The notes beneath the pieces are model-generated. The model saw only the letters and a list, made by a program, of their open reading frames with translations, did not search any database and was not told the DNA's origin. Position numbers and translations under genes: made by a program. A DNA stretch of 36,415 bases from Planctomycetaceae bacterium (lineage in GTDB: Bacteria > Planctomycetota > Planctomycetia > Pirellulales > UBA1268): contig WTHB01000084.1 in NCBI GenBank assembly GCA_011523305.1, forward strand, positions 1-36,415. Reading direction: 5' to 3'. Of the stretch, positions 22,726 to 30,660 are shown in pieces (positions within the stretch are counted from its first letter, which is position 1; each line of letters begins with the position of its first letter).

Positions 22726-24105
22726 TTACTCACCATCGGCGAGGGTTCGCTTGCCGCGGAGCAGATGGTGATAGTGCTGTGCAAACCGGTGGGCTTCGTC
22801 TCGGACGTACTCCAGCAGCCGCAGCGAATAGGCGTCGCGAGACAGCCGCAATGGCTCGGAACGGCCCGGCAGGAAGATCTCTTCTTCCCGCTTGGCTAGC
22901 GAAAGCATGCAGGGTGGCGTAACGCCAAGACTATCAACCGCATCGAGGGCCGCTGAAAGCTGTCCCTTGCCACCGTCAATCAAGAAGATGTCCGGTAACT
23001 CGGCACCTTCCCGTAGTAGTCGTGCAAATCGTCGAGACACGACCTCGTGGATACTCTTGAAGTCATCGATGCCAGCGACGGTCTTAATACGATACCTCTT
23101 ATAGCCAGGCTTGAAGGGCAACCCGTCAATAAATTGGACGAGACTTGCCACCGTCTCATTCCCAGCAAGATGGGCAATATCGACCCCCTCGATCACCCGT
23201 GGTGGTCGAGGAAGGCCCAGCACTTTCTCAAGGCCAGCCAAGCCCTTCTTGGGGTCAACCAGAAAGACCTCAGGCTGCACGTGCTCTTCCAGTTCACCCC
23301 GTTCATGGAGCCGCTCAAGCAACTTTATTTCGTCCCGCAGGCGAGCGGCTTTCTCAAACTCAAGAGCCGCCGAGGCGGCCTGCATCTCTGAGTGCATTTG
23401 CTCAAGTAGTTTCTTTTTGCCTCCTTCGAGGAATGTCTTCAGGCGATTGATGTCCTTGCGATATTCGGCCTTAGTGATCCGCAGGTTGCAGGGGGCGGTG
23501 CATTGGTCAATCGAGGCAAGCAGGCAGGGCCGGAACCACCGCCACTGCGGATCGTCGGCATCGATGTCGAGGGAGCAGGTGCGAAACTTGAAAATCCGCT
23601 GCAGCACCACGATGGCTCCCCGCAGGCTGCCGGCACTGGGAAAGGGCCCGTAGAGTTTCACGCCCTTTTTCGCCGGCGCACGGGTGAACTCCACCCGAGG
23701 AAAATCCTCGTGGGTGGTGATCTGCAGATAAGGAAAGGTCTTGTCGTCTTTCTGTAGCGAATTGAACCGCGGCTGCACATCCTTGATCAACCGGCTTTCC
23801 AGCAGGAGGGCGTCGACCTCGCTGTCGGCCTCGAGGTAATCGATGTCGCGGATCTCCTGGACAAGATCTGCCGTACGGCGGTCGAGGGCTGCGGCTTTCA
23901 GGAAGTAACTGCCGGCCCGGCTTCGCAGGTTCTTGGCTTTGCCGACATAGATCACCCGGCCAGCGGCATCCTTCATCAGGTAGACGCCCGGCGTCTGCGG
24001 AAACTCCCGCACCTTCCGGGCCGCCGCACTCCGCGTGCGGACCTCCACGGCAGCGTCCGTGTCAGCGGGCGAGGTCTCTGAGTCAGCGGCGGGCGATTCG
24101 TCCAT
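22726..24105 (-). CDS. uvrC: UvrC excinuclease subunit, short form without C-terminal helix-hairpin-helix
   Basis: The dual-incision nuclease of nucleotide excision repair. The GIY-YIG domain starts at PGVYLMKDAAGRVIYVGKAKNL (39-60) and makes the 3' incision. Four cysteines (177, 194, 202, 206) match the family's iron-sulfur ligands. A UVR motif for UvrB binding spans about 235-268. The RNase H-like 5' nuclease has Asp309 (GVDIAHL), Asp377 (FLIDGGKGQL) and His439 (RDEAHRFA). The protein stops at 459 residues, soon after this His; the C-terminal tandem helix-hairpin-helix domain of the roughly 600-residue canonical enzyme is absent. An acidic 25-residue N-terminal extension is present. Short UvrC-like proteins exist in some lineages; whether this is normal for this group is unknown to me. 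It converges on the SpoIIAA-like gene. Confidence 0.93.
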   Translation of the reverse strand: MDESPAADSETSPADTDAAVEVRTRSAAARKVREFPQTPGVYLMKDAAGRVIYVGKAKNLRSRAGSYFLKAAALDRRTADLVQEIRDIDYLEADSEVDALLLESRLIKDVQPRFNSLQKDDKTFPYLQITTHEDFPRVEFTRAPAKKGVKLYGPFPSAGSLRGAIVVLQRIFKFRTCSLDIDADDPQWRWFRPCLLASIDQCTAPCNLRITKAEYRKDINRLKTFLEGGKKKLLEQMHSEMQAASAALEFEKAARLRDEIKLLERLHERGELEEHVQPEVFLVDPKKGLAGLEKVLGLPRPPRVIEGVDIAHLAGNETVASLVQFIDGLPFKPGYKRYRIKTVAGIDDFKSIHEVVSRRFARLLREGAELPDIFLIDGGKGQLSAALDAVDSLGVTPPCMLSLAKREEEIFLPGRSEPLRLSRDAYSLRLLEYVRDEAHRFAQHYHHLLRGKRTLADGE

Positions 24106-24186
24106 CGCACCAGTCTAGACCACGGCCAGCGGTGCGTCGCTGCGACGCCCGCCACTGGCACCGGGGGAATCGGCCGCCTAGGTCGA

Positions 24187-24212
24187 TAGGTGCGATCCTA
24201 AGCCCGCACCTA
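24187..24212 (-). terminator. Inverted repeat overlapping the lipoprotein gene stop codon
   Basis: TAGGTGCG (24187-24194) and CGCACCTA (24205-24212) form a perfect 8-bp stem with a 10-base loop. The right arm contains the complement of the stop codon of the leftward lipoprotein gene. No T-run follows on the minus strand, so it is a possible factor-assisted terminator or 3' mRNA protector. A second hairpin (GCGTCG/CGACGC, 24134-24148) lies between it and uvrC. Confidence 0.45.
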
Positions 24213-24680
24213 CTCAGCCACAGGAGAGGTAAACTCCAAGGCAAGCCCACGCGTTGGACCAGTGATTTCCACCTCGTACGGAGTGCCCGACTCTTCCGAA
24301 TGAAGTTCGAGAACCAAAGCCTGTACTTCTGTCATTTTTTGGCCAGGCTCATCCTGGGACCAACTAAAGGTGACGTGATGACGGCCGGGAATGGCACCCC
24401 GAATATCCTTGTTGTACCGCAGTTCAAACTGCCCAGCAGGATCGGTGAATCCCGTGCTTCCCCGCCCTCCTGCGACCGGGTTGAACTGCACTGTCAATCC
24501 AGCCACCGGCTTTCCATCTGCCAAAACTCCACCAGTTACAGGCACGGTCCTGCCGATTGAGCCACCGCACCCTCCATAAGCCAGCAGACCAAGCAGGCAG
24601 ATAGTGAGACAACACTTCTCACTCAGGAATCGCTGTCGCAGCACATGACACCTTCCACCGACCATCTTTGGATTGCCCAT
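24210..24680 (-). CDS. Small lipoprotein with carboxypeptidase-regulatory-like beta domain
   Basis: A 156-residue predicted lipoprotein. The signal region (EKCCLTICLLGLLAYGGC) ends at Cys38, which fits a lipobox. The mature part begins VPVTGGVLADGKPVAGLTVQFNP and continues with GSTGFTDPAGQFEL, the pattern of transthyretin/carboxypeptidase-regulatory-like domains found in many planctomycete surface lipoproteins next to DUF1559 genes. The start is supported by AGGAGGG about nine bases upstream. It follows the DUF1559 gene after 44 bases, so the pair is probably one operon. The function is unknown; a structural or binding role at the outer or inner membrane surface is likely. A palindrome overlaps its stop codon. 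Confidence 0.85.
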   Translation of the reverse strand: MGNPKMVGGRCHVLRQRFLSEKCCLTICLLGLLAYGGCGGSIGRTVPVTGGVLADGKPVAGLTVQFNPVAGGRGSTGFTDPAGQFELRYNKDIRGAIPGRHHVTFSWSQDEPGQKMTEVQALVLELHSEESGTPYEVEITGPTRGLALEFTSPVAE

Positions 24681-24724
24681 CCTGCTATCCCTCCTGCCAC
24701 CGAACTACAAACTGCCTGCCGTTA

Positions 24725-25627
24725 CTAATTACCCGCGATAGCAACTTCCCCACCAGCTCTCGTAAACGTATTTCGGTAAACCGTCAGGTTAATTTCTTCA
24801 TTCAGAAAACGCACGCTTGCATCACACATGACCACCTGCAATCCGTTCGGGTGGTGACTACGGGCGAACCGATGCCGGTTACCGTTTACCAAAGCATTTG
24901 GCAAGTAAAGTCCGGTTGCGTAACCCGACGAGGCATGATTGACAAAAAAGAAGGAATTACTGCCGCGAGTATATGGATTTCCAGCTGCATCGAACCACGA
25001 ATGAGCATCTTCAAGCAACAGATACGTGTTCGAGGTGCCGTCGGTGATATCCTTAAACTTTGTTTTACTGTTTCGGTACATGACACCATTGGAAGAGGCG
25101 CTTCGTTCAGGGCAACAGCTAAATGCTCCTTGGGCGGCGGCTGAGTAATCTTTGTGATTTGCTGTTAGCTTGGGGGCAGAAGCACAACTGAACGTATTTG
25201 GCATTGAATCAGCAGCAGCTTTGTTCGCTGAATCACCCGCAGCGCCACCATGCCAAGAATTTATCCCACCAGTCGATGTGTACGATCGCTTGCTGAAATC
25301 AATTTGGTCATAAACGCCTTGCGCTTCGAGCTGCGGCAAAATGTATGCCGGCCAACCGAACTGGCCACAGTAATGGGTCCTATTTGCTGCATGACACGCA
25401 CCCGGAAACGAAGCCTCACCAACATTGCCCGATGGCAGCCTTTTGTTGGCATCGTAAAAGTTGTGAATCGCAGTCCCCAGCTGCTTCATGTTGTTGCCAC
25501 AGGACGACCGGCGGGCTGCCTCGCGAGCCTGCTGCACTGCTGGCAAAAGTAGCCCCACTAAGACGCCGATGATCGCGATCACCACCAGCAGTTCGATCAG
25601 CGTAAACGCACTTCTGTTCTTGTTCAT
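24725..25627 (-). CDS. DUF1559 protein with type IV prepilin-like N-terminus
   Basis: A 300-residue member of a family hugely expanded in Planctomycetes. ATG 25627 is chosen because GGAGG lies eight bases upstream and it places the prepilin signal right after the start: NKNRSAFTLIELLVVIAIIG, with the conserved Glu five residues after the cleavage point (here after Ala rather than Gly). Then LLLPAVQQAREAARRSSCGNNMKQLGTAIHNF opens the DUF1559 domain, with the terminal H-x9-DG type block (VVMCDASVRFLNEEI). The product is presumably processed by prepilin peptidase and assembled or exposed at the cell surface; function is unknown. It is co-transcribed with the following lipoprotein gene and has a recognisable promoter. 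It differs from the four-gene DUF1559 array at the right end of the window in its short middle section. Confidence 0.93.
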   Translation of the reverse strand: MNKNRSAFTLIELLVVIAIIGVLVGLLLPAVQQAREAARRSSCGNNMKQLGTAIHNFYDANKRLPSGNVGEASFPGACHAANRTHYCGQFGWPAYILPQLEAQGVYDQIDFSKRSYTSTGGINSWHGGAAGDSANKAAADSMPNTFSCASAPKLTANHKDYSAAAQGAFSCCPERSASSNGVMYRNSKTKFKDITDGTSNTYLLLEDAHSWFDAAGNPYTRGSNSFFFVNHASSGYATGLYLPNALVNGNRHRFARSHHPNGLQVVMCDASVRFLNEEINLTVYRNTFTRAGGEVAIAGN

Positions 25628-25686
25628 CAGATCACCCTCCAACCGAGAACGAATTTGGCTTCATGAATTGATCAAAGAGGCGGCCA

Positions 25687-25713
25687 CCGACATTCCGCTC
25701 AACAGAGCGTCGG
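25687..25713 (-). other. Leader hairpin upstream of the DUF1559 gene
   Basis: CGCTC (25696-25700) pairs with GAGCG (25705-25709) around the loop AACA, extended by CCGA (25687-25690) with TCGG (25710-25713) across an internal bulge. It lies within the predicted 5' leader of the leftward DUF1559 gene. The leader also begins near a C8/GGGG tract (25729-25743). Confidence 0.45.
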
Positions 25714-25747
25714 ACTGACACGAGCACGCCCCCCCCAATGGGGTAGC

Positions 25748-25776
25748 ACGATAGCCGATATTAAATCGACTGTCAA
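25748..25776 (-). promoter_or_regulatory. Sigma70-type promoter of the DUF1559-lipoprotein operon
   Basis: On the minus strand, TTGACA (25771-25776) is followed after exactly 17 bases by TATCGT (25748-25753). The -35 is perfect and the -10 matches four of six consensus bases. The local DNA is AT-rich compared with its surroundings. A leader of about 115 bases would precede the ATG at 25627. Confidence 0.65.
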
Positions 25777-25830
25777 GTTTTTCTCAGCTGAAACGCAGGC
25801 CCCTCACTGCCCCGCTTGTTTGCTGCTCGC

Positions 25831-27708
25831 TCAAACACCCGCCAACTCACGCAGGTCGCGTTCGAGGTCGTCGAGCCGCTGCGTCAGGTGAGCCTTTACA
25901 CTCGGCAGTTCCGTGCAGTTGCAGGGGGCAGCGGCCGTGAACAGATAGAATTTGATCTTCGGCTCAGTTCCTGACGGTCGGGCCGCCACCGCGTTGGCCA
26001 ACGGGGGAAAGCCGGCGTCGGGCGGCGGTTCGGCGGGCAGCGTGTCATCCGCCAGATCAAAGATCACCAGGTCGCCCTTTTCTCCGGCAAAGGCTGTCGG
26101 TGAGCCGCCTGCCTCCGTCACCAGCAACTGCCCATAGTCGCGCGTACGGGCAACCGGCAGCCCACCGAGTGTTGCTGGGGGCTGGGCTCGCAGGGTCGCC
26201 ATGATCTCCCGCATGCGGTCCATGCCCGCAGCGCCCGGTAGCGTGATCGCCACCTGTCGCTCCAGATGGCAGCCATGGGTGTAGAAGATGTCATCGAGTT
26301 TTTCATGAAGGGTCTTGCCCGTCGCCTTCAGGCTGACCGCCTGTTCCGACAGCAACAGCGCCGCCACGCTGGCGTCTTTGTCGCGAACATGGGTGCCCGC
26401 CAGATAGCCGTGTGACTCTTCACAGCCGAACACAAAGTGCTCGGGGCCGATGTCGTCGATCGTTCGCCCGATCCACTTAAAGCCCACCTGCAGGCTGTCG
26501 ATCACCCGCACCTGGTGGGCATTGCCAATGCGGCGAATCAGCCCACTGGTCACCAGCGTGGTCACCACTGTGTCGGTCGGCTGGCTGGTACTGTGTGCAG
26601 ACCGGCTCGACAGCACCCAGTCAGCCAGCAGCGCCCCGAGCTGATTGCCAGTGAACGTCTGCCATTCACTGCCCGCTACTGCCGTCAGGGCCGCGGCAGC
26701 CCCCAGCCGATCGCAGTCGGGGTCACTGGCCAGCACGAGGTCGTCGCCCTGCGCTTTTGCCTCGGCAATCGCCCCCGACATGACGGCGGGGTTCTCGGGG
26801 TTGGACACGTGCCCCGGCACATTGGGAAAGTCGCCGCTCGGCTCTGCCTGCGGGCCGTAGAGCCGCACCTGCTCAAACCCAGCCCCCGCCAACACCGGCA
26901 TGACCGCCGTGGCCCCCACGCCGTGCAGCGGCGTGTAGAGCACTGAAAGATCTCGCGAGCCGGCCGAAGCCTGCTTCAGCACGGCCTGAATGAAGGCGGG
27001 ATCAATCTCCTCTTCCACAAACACCACCCGGCCGGCCGCCACCGCGTTGTCGAATGCTTCCCGGCGGATCTCATCGGCCTGCATCACCCGCTCGATAATG
27101 CCCTTGTCATGCGGGGGCAGCACCTGCACACCACCGGCCCAATAGACCTTCACCGCATTGTCACTGGGTGGGTTGTGGCTGGCTGTCACCATGATGCCGC
27201 AGGTGCTGTTGGTGTGTCGCACCGCAAAGGAGAGTTCCGGCGTGCTGCGATACCCCCGCAGGAAGAACACCTTGAAGCCAGCGGCCAGCAGCACCTCGGT
27301 GCAGAGGCGGGCAAAGTGCTCGGAGTGGTGCCGGGTGTCGTAGGCGATCGTGCAGGTTGGGGTACTGCCGGCGGGCAGGCTGGCAGTGACATAGTCGGCC
27401 AGACCTTGGGCGCTCTCCCCGATGGTGCGGTCGTTGATGGCGTTGGAGCCGACCGGATACATCCGCCCCCGGCGGCCCCCCGTTCCAAAGGGAATGACGG
27501 TCCAGTAGGCATCGTCGAGTTCCTTCCAGACAGCCGGTTCACCAGCAGCCCGATCGATGAGCCGGCCCAGTTCCTCAGCAAACTCGGCATACCGAGGTTC
27601 CGACAGCCAGGCCTGCATGGTTGTGGCTGAGTGATCGGTGATGGTGCCGGCGTCCCGGGCAGCAGTGAGGGCGGCAAGGCGGCTGGCAGTGGACGGCGAG
27701 GACGACAT
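25831..27708 (-). CDS. Phosphoglucomutase/phosphomannomutase family enzyme (PGM2-like)
   Basis: An alpha-D-phosphohexomutase of 625 residues that moves a phosphate between C1 and C6 of a sugar, probably glucose; phosphopentomutase activity is possible in this subfamily. All four family motifs are present: the phosphoserine loop TASHNP with Ser177, the metal site SDPDCDR, the sugar-specificity loop GCEESHGY, and the phosphate-binding RPSGTEPKIKFY. The N-terminal WKELDDAYWTVIPFGTGGRRGRMYPVGSNAIN is typical of the long PGM2-like type. The ribosome site GGAG sits inside an inverted-repeat arm shared with the divergent glmM-like gene. No signal peptide is present. The two genes may be co-regulated, channelling hexose phosphates toward glycogen or cell-surface sugars versus amino sugars. 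Confidence 0.92.
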   Translation of the reverse strand: MSSSPSTASRLAALTAARDAGTITDHSATTMQAWLSEPRYAEFAEELGRLIDRAAGEPAVWKELDDAYWTVIPFGTGGRRGRMYPVGSNAINDRTIGESAQGLADYVTASLPAGSTPTCTIAYDTRHHSEHFARLCTEVLLAAGFKVFFLRGYRSTPELSFAVRHTNSTCGIMVTASHNPPSDNAVKVYWAGGVQVLPPHDKGIIERVMQADEIRREAFDNAVAAGRVVFVEEEIDPAFIQAVLKQASAGSRDLSVLYTPLHGVGATAVMPVLAGAGFEQVRLYGPQAEPSGDFPNVPGHVSNPENPAVMSGAIAEAKAQGDDLVLASDPDCDRLGAAAALTAVAGSEWQTFTGNQLGALLADWVLSSRSAHSTSQPTDTVVTTLVTSGLIRRIGNAHQVRVIDSLQVGFKWIGRTIDDIGPEHFVFGCEESHGYLAGTHVRDKDASVAALLLSEQAVSLKATGKTLHEKLDDIFYTHGCHLERQVAITLPGAAGMDRMREIMATLRAQPPATLGGLPVARTRDYGQLLVTEAGGSPTAFAGEKGDLVIFDLADDTLPAEPPPDAGFPPLANAVAARPSGTEPKIKFYLFTAAAPCNCTELPSVKAHLTQRLDDLERDLRELAGV

Positions 27709-27712
27709 GCAG

Positions 27713-27770
27713 GGTCTCCGGAAAACGCGGGTGGGCAGGGAAATTCACTCGGTTTTATACTCCGGAGACC
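27713..27770. promoter_or_regulatory. Bidirectional promoter region flanked by a 10-bp inverted repeat
   Basis: GGTCTCCGGA (27713-27722) and TCCGGAGACC (27761-27770) are perfect inverted copies 38 bases apart. They bracket the AT-rich TTTTATACT (27753-27761), which can supply a -10 box on both strands (TATACT rightward, TATAAA leftward). No good -35 box is seen either way. The left arm also contains the GGAG ribosome site of the leftward mutase. It could be a regulator-binding site or duplicated leader sequence. Confidence 0.5.
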
Positions 27771-27803
27771 AACACTGTGCCGACAGCAGGGAGGCTGTTT
27801 TTG

Positions 27804-29213
27804 ATGACGACCGCCAATGCACCGACCTCACCCACACCAGCACCAACAGAACCGCTGATTGTTAGCGTCTCGGGCCTGCGGGGCGTGGTTGGGGCAACCC
27901 TCAACGGCGATGTGGCGGCGGCCTATGCCCTCGCCTTTGCCGAGACACTTCCCCCCGGGCCGATTGTGCTCGGGCGGGACGGCCGCGAATCGGGCCCCGT
28001 CCTCAAGCAGGCGATCGCTGCAGCCCTGCTGGCGGCCGGGCGGGACGTGCTCGATTGCGACGTGGCCTCCACGCCCACGATCGGCATTGTGGTGGCAACA
28101 GAGGGAGCGGCCGGCGGCATCCAGATTTCTGCCAGCCACAACCCTGCCCGCTACAACGGCCTCAAGCTGTTTTCTACGGAAGGCCGCGTGCTGCCGGTCG
28201 CAGCTGGTGAGGCGGTCAAGCGACGCTTCGAGTCCCTCCGTCGCACGCCCCCTGCCGCTGCGGCACCAGCCACCCCGGGACAGCTTCGCCCTTTGGATGG
28301 CGTGGCCCCGCACCTTGAGCGGGTGCTGCAGATCGTTGATGCCGACGCCATTCGCCGAGTGAAACCTCGGGTCTGGCTCGACTGCGGCCATGGGGCGGGC
28401 AGTCGGCTGGCCCAGCCACTACTGGAAGCCCTTGGCTGTGAACTAACCCTGGTGGGCCTGCCGGCCGACGGCCAGTTTGAGCACGAGCCTGAACCGACGG
28501 CAGCCAACCTTGCCGACTGGCTGCCGCAGATCGCTGCGGCGGGCGCCGACATTGGGTTTTTTCAAGACCCCGACGCCGACCGGCTGGCGATTGCCACCGG
28601 TGACGGCCGCTACCTGGGCGAAGAGCTGACGCTGGCCCTGGCGGTTGATGCCGTGCTGACCAAGACGCCGGGGCCCGTCGTGACAAACTGTTCGACCAGC
28701 GGCCTGTCTGCTCGGCTTGCCGAGCGGCATGGCGTGGCCTGCAGTCTGTCTGCGGTGGGGGAAGCAAACGTCGTTGACGAGATGCTGCGTCGGCAGGCGG
28801 TGCTCGGCGGCGAGGGCAACGGCGGGGTGATCGACCCCCGGGTCGGTCTCGTGCGGGACTCATTTGTGGCGATGGCCCTGGTGCTGGAGCGGATGGCAAC
28901 CGGCGAAAGCCTGACACCGGTGGACACCTTGGTCGAGGCGTTCCCCCAGTTGGCGATCACCAAGCAGAAGGTCACGCTCCCCGCTGGCTGGACTTCAGCC
29001 GATGTGCAGGCAGCATTCGACCGGGTCGCTGCGGCGTTTCCTGAGGCCACCAGCAGCCGCTTGGATGGCATTCGCATCGACTGGCCCGAGGGCTGGCTGT
29101 TGGTGCGGGCGAGCAACACCGAGCCGATTGTGCGAATCGTCGCCGAAGCCACCGATCAGGCTCAGGCCGACGCCGCCGTCGAGCAGGCCCAGGCCGCGTT
29201 GCTGGAGGCGTAA
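27804..29213 (+). CDS. glmM: Phosphoglucosamine mutase-like alpha-D-phosphohexomutase
   Basis: Probably interconverts glucosamine-6-phosphate and glucosamine-1-phosphate on the route to UDP-N-acetylglucosamine; phosphomannomutase activity cannot be excluded. It has 469 residues with ATG 27804, supported by GGGAGG nine bases upstream; a GTG at 27777 is a weaker alternative with GGAG at similar spacing. Motifs are ISASHNP with Ser111, QDPDADR (254-260), GGEGNGG (335-341) and RASNTEPIVRIVAEA near the end. The GGEGNGG specificity loop resembles that of archaeal-type GlmM rather than the GGEQSGH loop of Escherichia coli GlmM, so the symbol is tentative. It diverges from another phosphohexomutase and converges on a metallophosphoesterase-like gene with four bases between stops. 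Confidence 0.85.
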   Translation: MTTANAPTSPTPAPTEPLIVSVSGLRGVVGATLNGDVAAAYALAFAETLPPGPIVLGRDGRESGPVLKQAIAAALLAAGRDVLDCDVASTPTIGIVVATEGAAGGIQISASHNPARYNGLKLFSTEGRVLPVAAGEAVKRRFESLRRTPPAAAAPATPGQLRPLDGVAPHLERVLQIVDADAIRRVKPRVWLDCGHGAGSRLAQPLLEALGCELTLVGLPADGQFEHEPEPTAANLADWLPQIAAAGADIGFFQDPDADRLAIATGDGRYLGEELTLALAVDAVLTKTPGPVVTNCSTSGLSARLAERHGVACSLSAVGEANVVDEMLRRQAVLGGEGNGGVIDPRVGLVRDSFVAMALVLERMATGESLTPVDTLVEAFPQLAITKQKVTLPAGWTSADVQAAFDRVAAAFPEATSSRLDGIRIDWPEGWLLVRASNTEPIVRIVAEATDQAQADAAVEQAQAALLEA

Positions 29214-29217
29214 GAGC

Positions 29218-30516
29218 CTACGCCGCCTCGCCCGTTCGCTGGAGTGGCTGCTGCCACGCGGCCATGGCTTCATCGGGCTGCCAGGCAACCGCTGGGCTGT
29301 GGTGACTGAGGTCGAGCGGCTCGACCCGGCCCGCGTCACCCATCACCGCCAGGCCCCGCGGACTGGCGGGCCGCAGTGCCGGCACCGCCGGCTGAACGAG
29401 TTTGACATCGACGGTCTCGCCGCTCACCAGGCCGACTTCGCTCGTTACAGCGAGTGGTCGGCCTAGGCAGCGGCTGACAACAGCTTCACCCCACGCGGCA
29501 GCCTGCACCGCCTCAGTAGGATGCCCCAGCAGCAGGCCCGCTGGATCGGTGACATCATCCGGGCCAGATGATCTGTCAGCCGTTCCGCAGAGATCAGCGA
29601 GGAGGGCCTCGGCGTGTCCCTCGTCACTCGGGGCCTCCAACGCACCTGCAAACCGGCCCACAAAATCAAACTGGCAGGGCACCTGCACCTGGCTGCAGAC
29701 CGCCTCGCGGTGCCAGGCCTTCACCGCCTTTTTCCACTGCGTGGCCAAGCGCGTCGCCCAATCCTGACTGCCACCGGCTGCCTGCGGCAAGAATCGCTGC
29801 CAAAACAGGTCAGGGACTTCCAGCGGATGACTCTCCGCCAGCAGTCGGAGGCCGTCTGCTGTGACGCCGGCGACCCGGGCGGCCCCATCAAGGACTGCCG
29901 CAGCGAAGCGGGCCAGCAGGCCAACCGTGAGCAACTGCGAAAAGCTGGGGGTGTCTGCCTGGTCGCGTTGGCTGTGGTGCAAGGGCCCGAACCGCTGACC
30001 GTGCTCAATCTGCCAGCCGTATCCCTGCCACTGTTCGGCCCAGTGCACTTGCTGCCATTCCGGCGTCGCCGCCTCCAGAAACCCGTCGCGATCACCCGCC
30101 AGCAGCGTGATGCTGACCGGCACCTTGACCGGCTGTCGCAGGTAGGGCCGGCCCTGGGCCGTCGCGGCGGGCACCACCAGGCCATCGGCCAGCAGCTGCC
30201 GGGCCTGCCGCAGCAAGGGGGCAGCCCGTCGCAGGGCGGCTGCCGCAACCTGACGGCGAATGGTGGCCACGCGGGTGGAACGGTTCCACGGTCGCAGGTC
30301 ATCAGTAACCCACTGCTGGCTACTGAGCAGGTCGCAGGTGTCCCCGGCGAAGACGATATCGAGCCGGTCGATCGGCGCGTAGTGCCCGTCGTGGCGAAAG
30401 CCGGCCCGCAGGGCGGCCCGCTGCACCGCACCCCAGGTGCGGGCGACCAACCCTCGCAGTGGCCGTCGCCACAGGGAGCCGTCTGTGATATTCCAATTCG
30501 CGGTGACCACCAGCAT
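29218..30516 (-). CDS. Metallophosphoesterase-like protein with altered active-site motifs
   Basis: About 432 residues from ATG 30516, preferred because GGAG lies eight to nine bases upstream; the frame extends to a GTG at 30624 without a ribosome site. The pattern resembles calcineurin-type phosphoesterases: an N-terminal strand VVTANWNITDG where the family has a D-x-H motif, RLDIVFAGDTCDLL with GDxxD at 58-62, TLLAGDRDGFLE (138-147) where GNHD/E is expected, and IEHGQRFGPLHH (170-181) where the late HGH motif is expected. The first motif lacks the usual His and the third has GDRD rather than GNHD, so metal binding may be changed or lost. The rest is Ala/Gln/Trp-rich and unrecognised. It is cytoplasmic. 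It abuts the glmM-like gene tail to tail. The assignment is by motif order only; an unrelated protein remains possible. Confidence 0.6.
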   Translation of the reverse strand: MLVVTANWNITDGSLWRRPLRGLVARTWGAVQRAALRAGFRHDGHYAPIDRLDIVFAGDTCDLLSSQQWVTDDLRPWNRSTRVATIRRQVAAAALRRAAPLLRQARQLLADGLVVPAATAQGRPYLRQPVKVPVSITLLAGDRDGFLEAATPEWQQVHWAEQWQGYGWQIEHGQRFGPLHHSQRDQADTPSFSQLLTVGLLARFAAAVLDGAARVAGVTADGLRLLAESHPLEVPDLFWQRFLPQAAGGSQDWATRLATQWKKAVKAWHREAVCSQVQVPCQFDFVGRFAGALEAPSDEGHAEALLADLCGTADRSSGPDDVTDPAGLLLGHPTEAVQAAAWGEAVVSRCLGRPLAVTSEVGLVSGETVDVKLVQPAVPALRPASPRGLAVMGDAGRVEPLDLSHHSPAVAWQPDEAMAAWQQPLQRTGEAA

Positions 30517-30660
30517 GCCGGCTTCTCCAGCGTGACCCACCGTGGGTCGCTCTGGGAAAGTTCGGCAAAGAAAACCGGCTGCCGTGAGCAGGCCACAGAG
30601 CAGGTGAGCCTGTGGCGGTCGCACCGGCTGTGCCGTGGGACCATCACGCCGCTGCCAACG

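Noticed and set aside
27777-27803. GTG 27777 as the start of the glmM-like gene
   Set aside because: It is possible, but a plus-strand transcript from the TATACT box would begin after its ribosome site, and ATG 27804 has a better one (GGGAGG).
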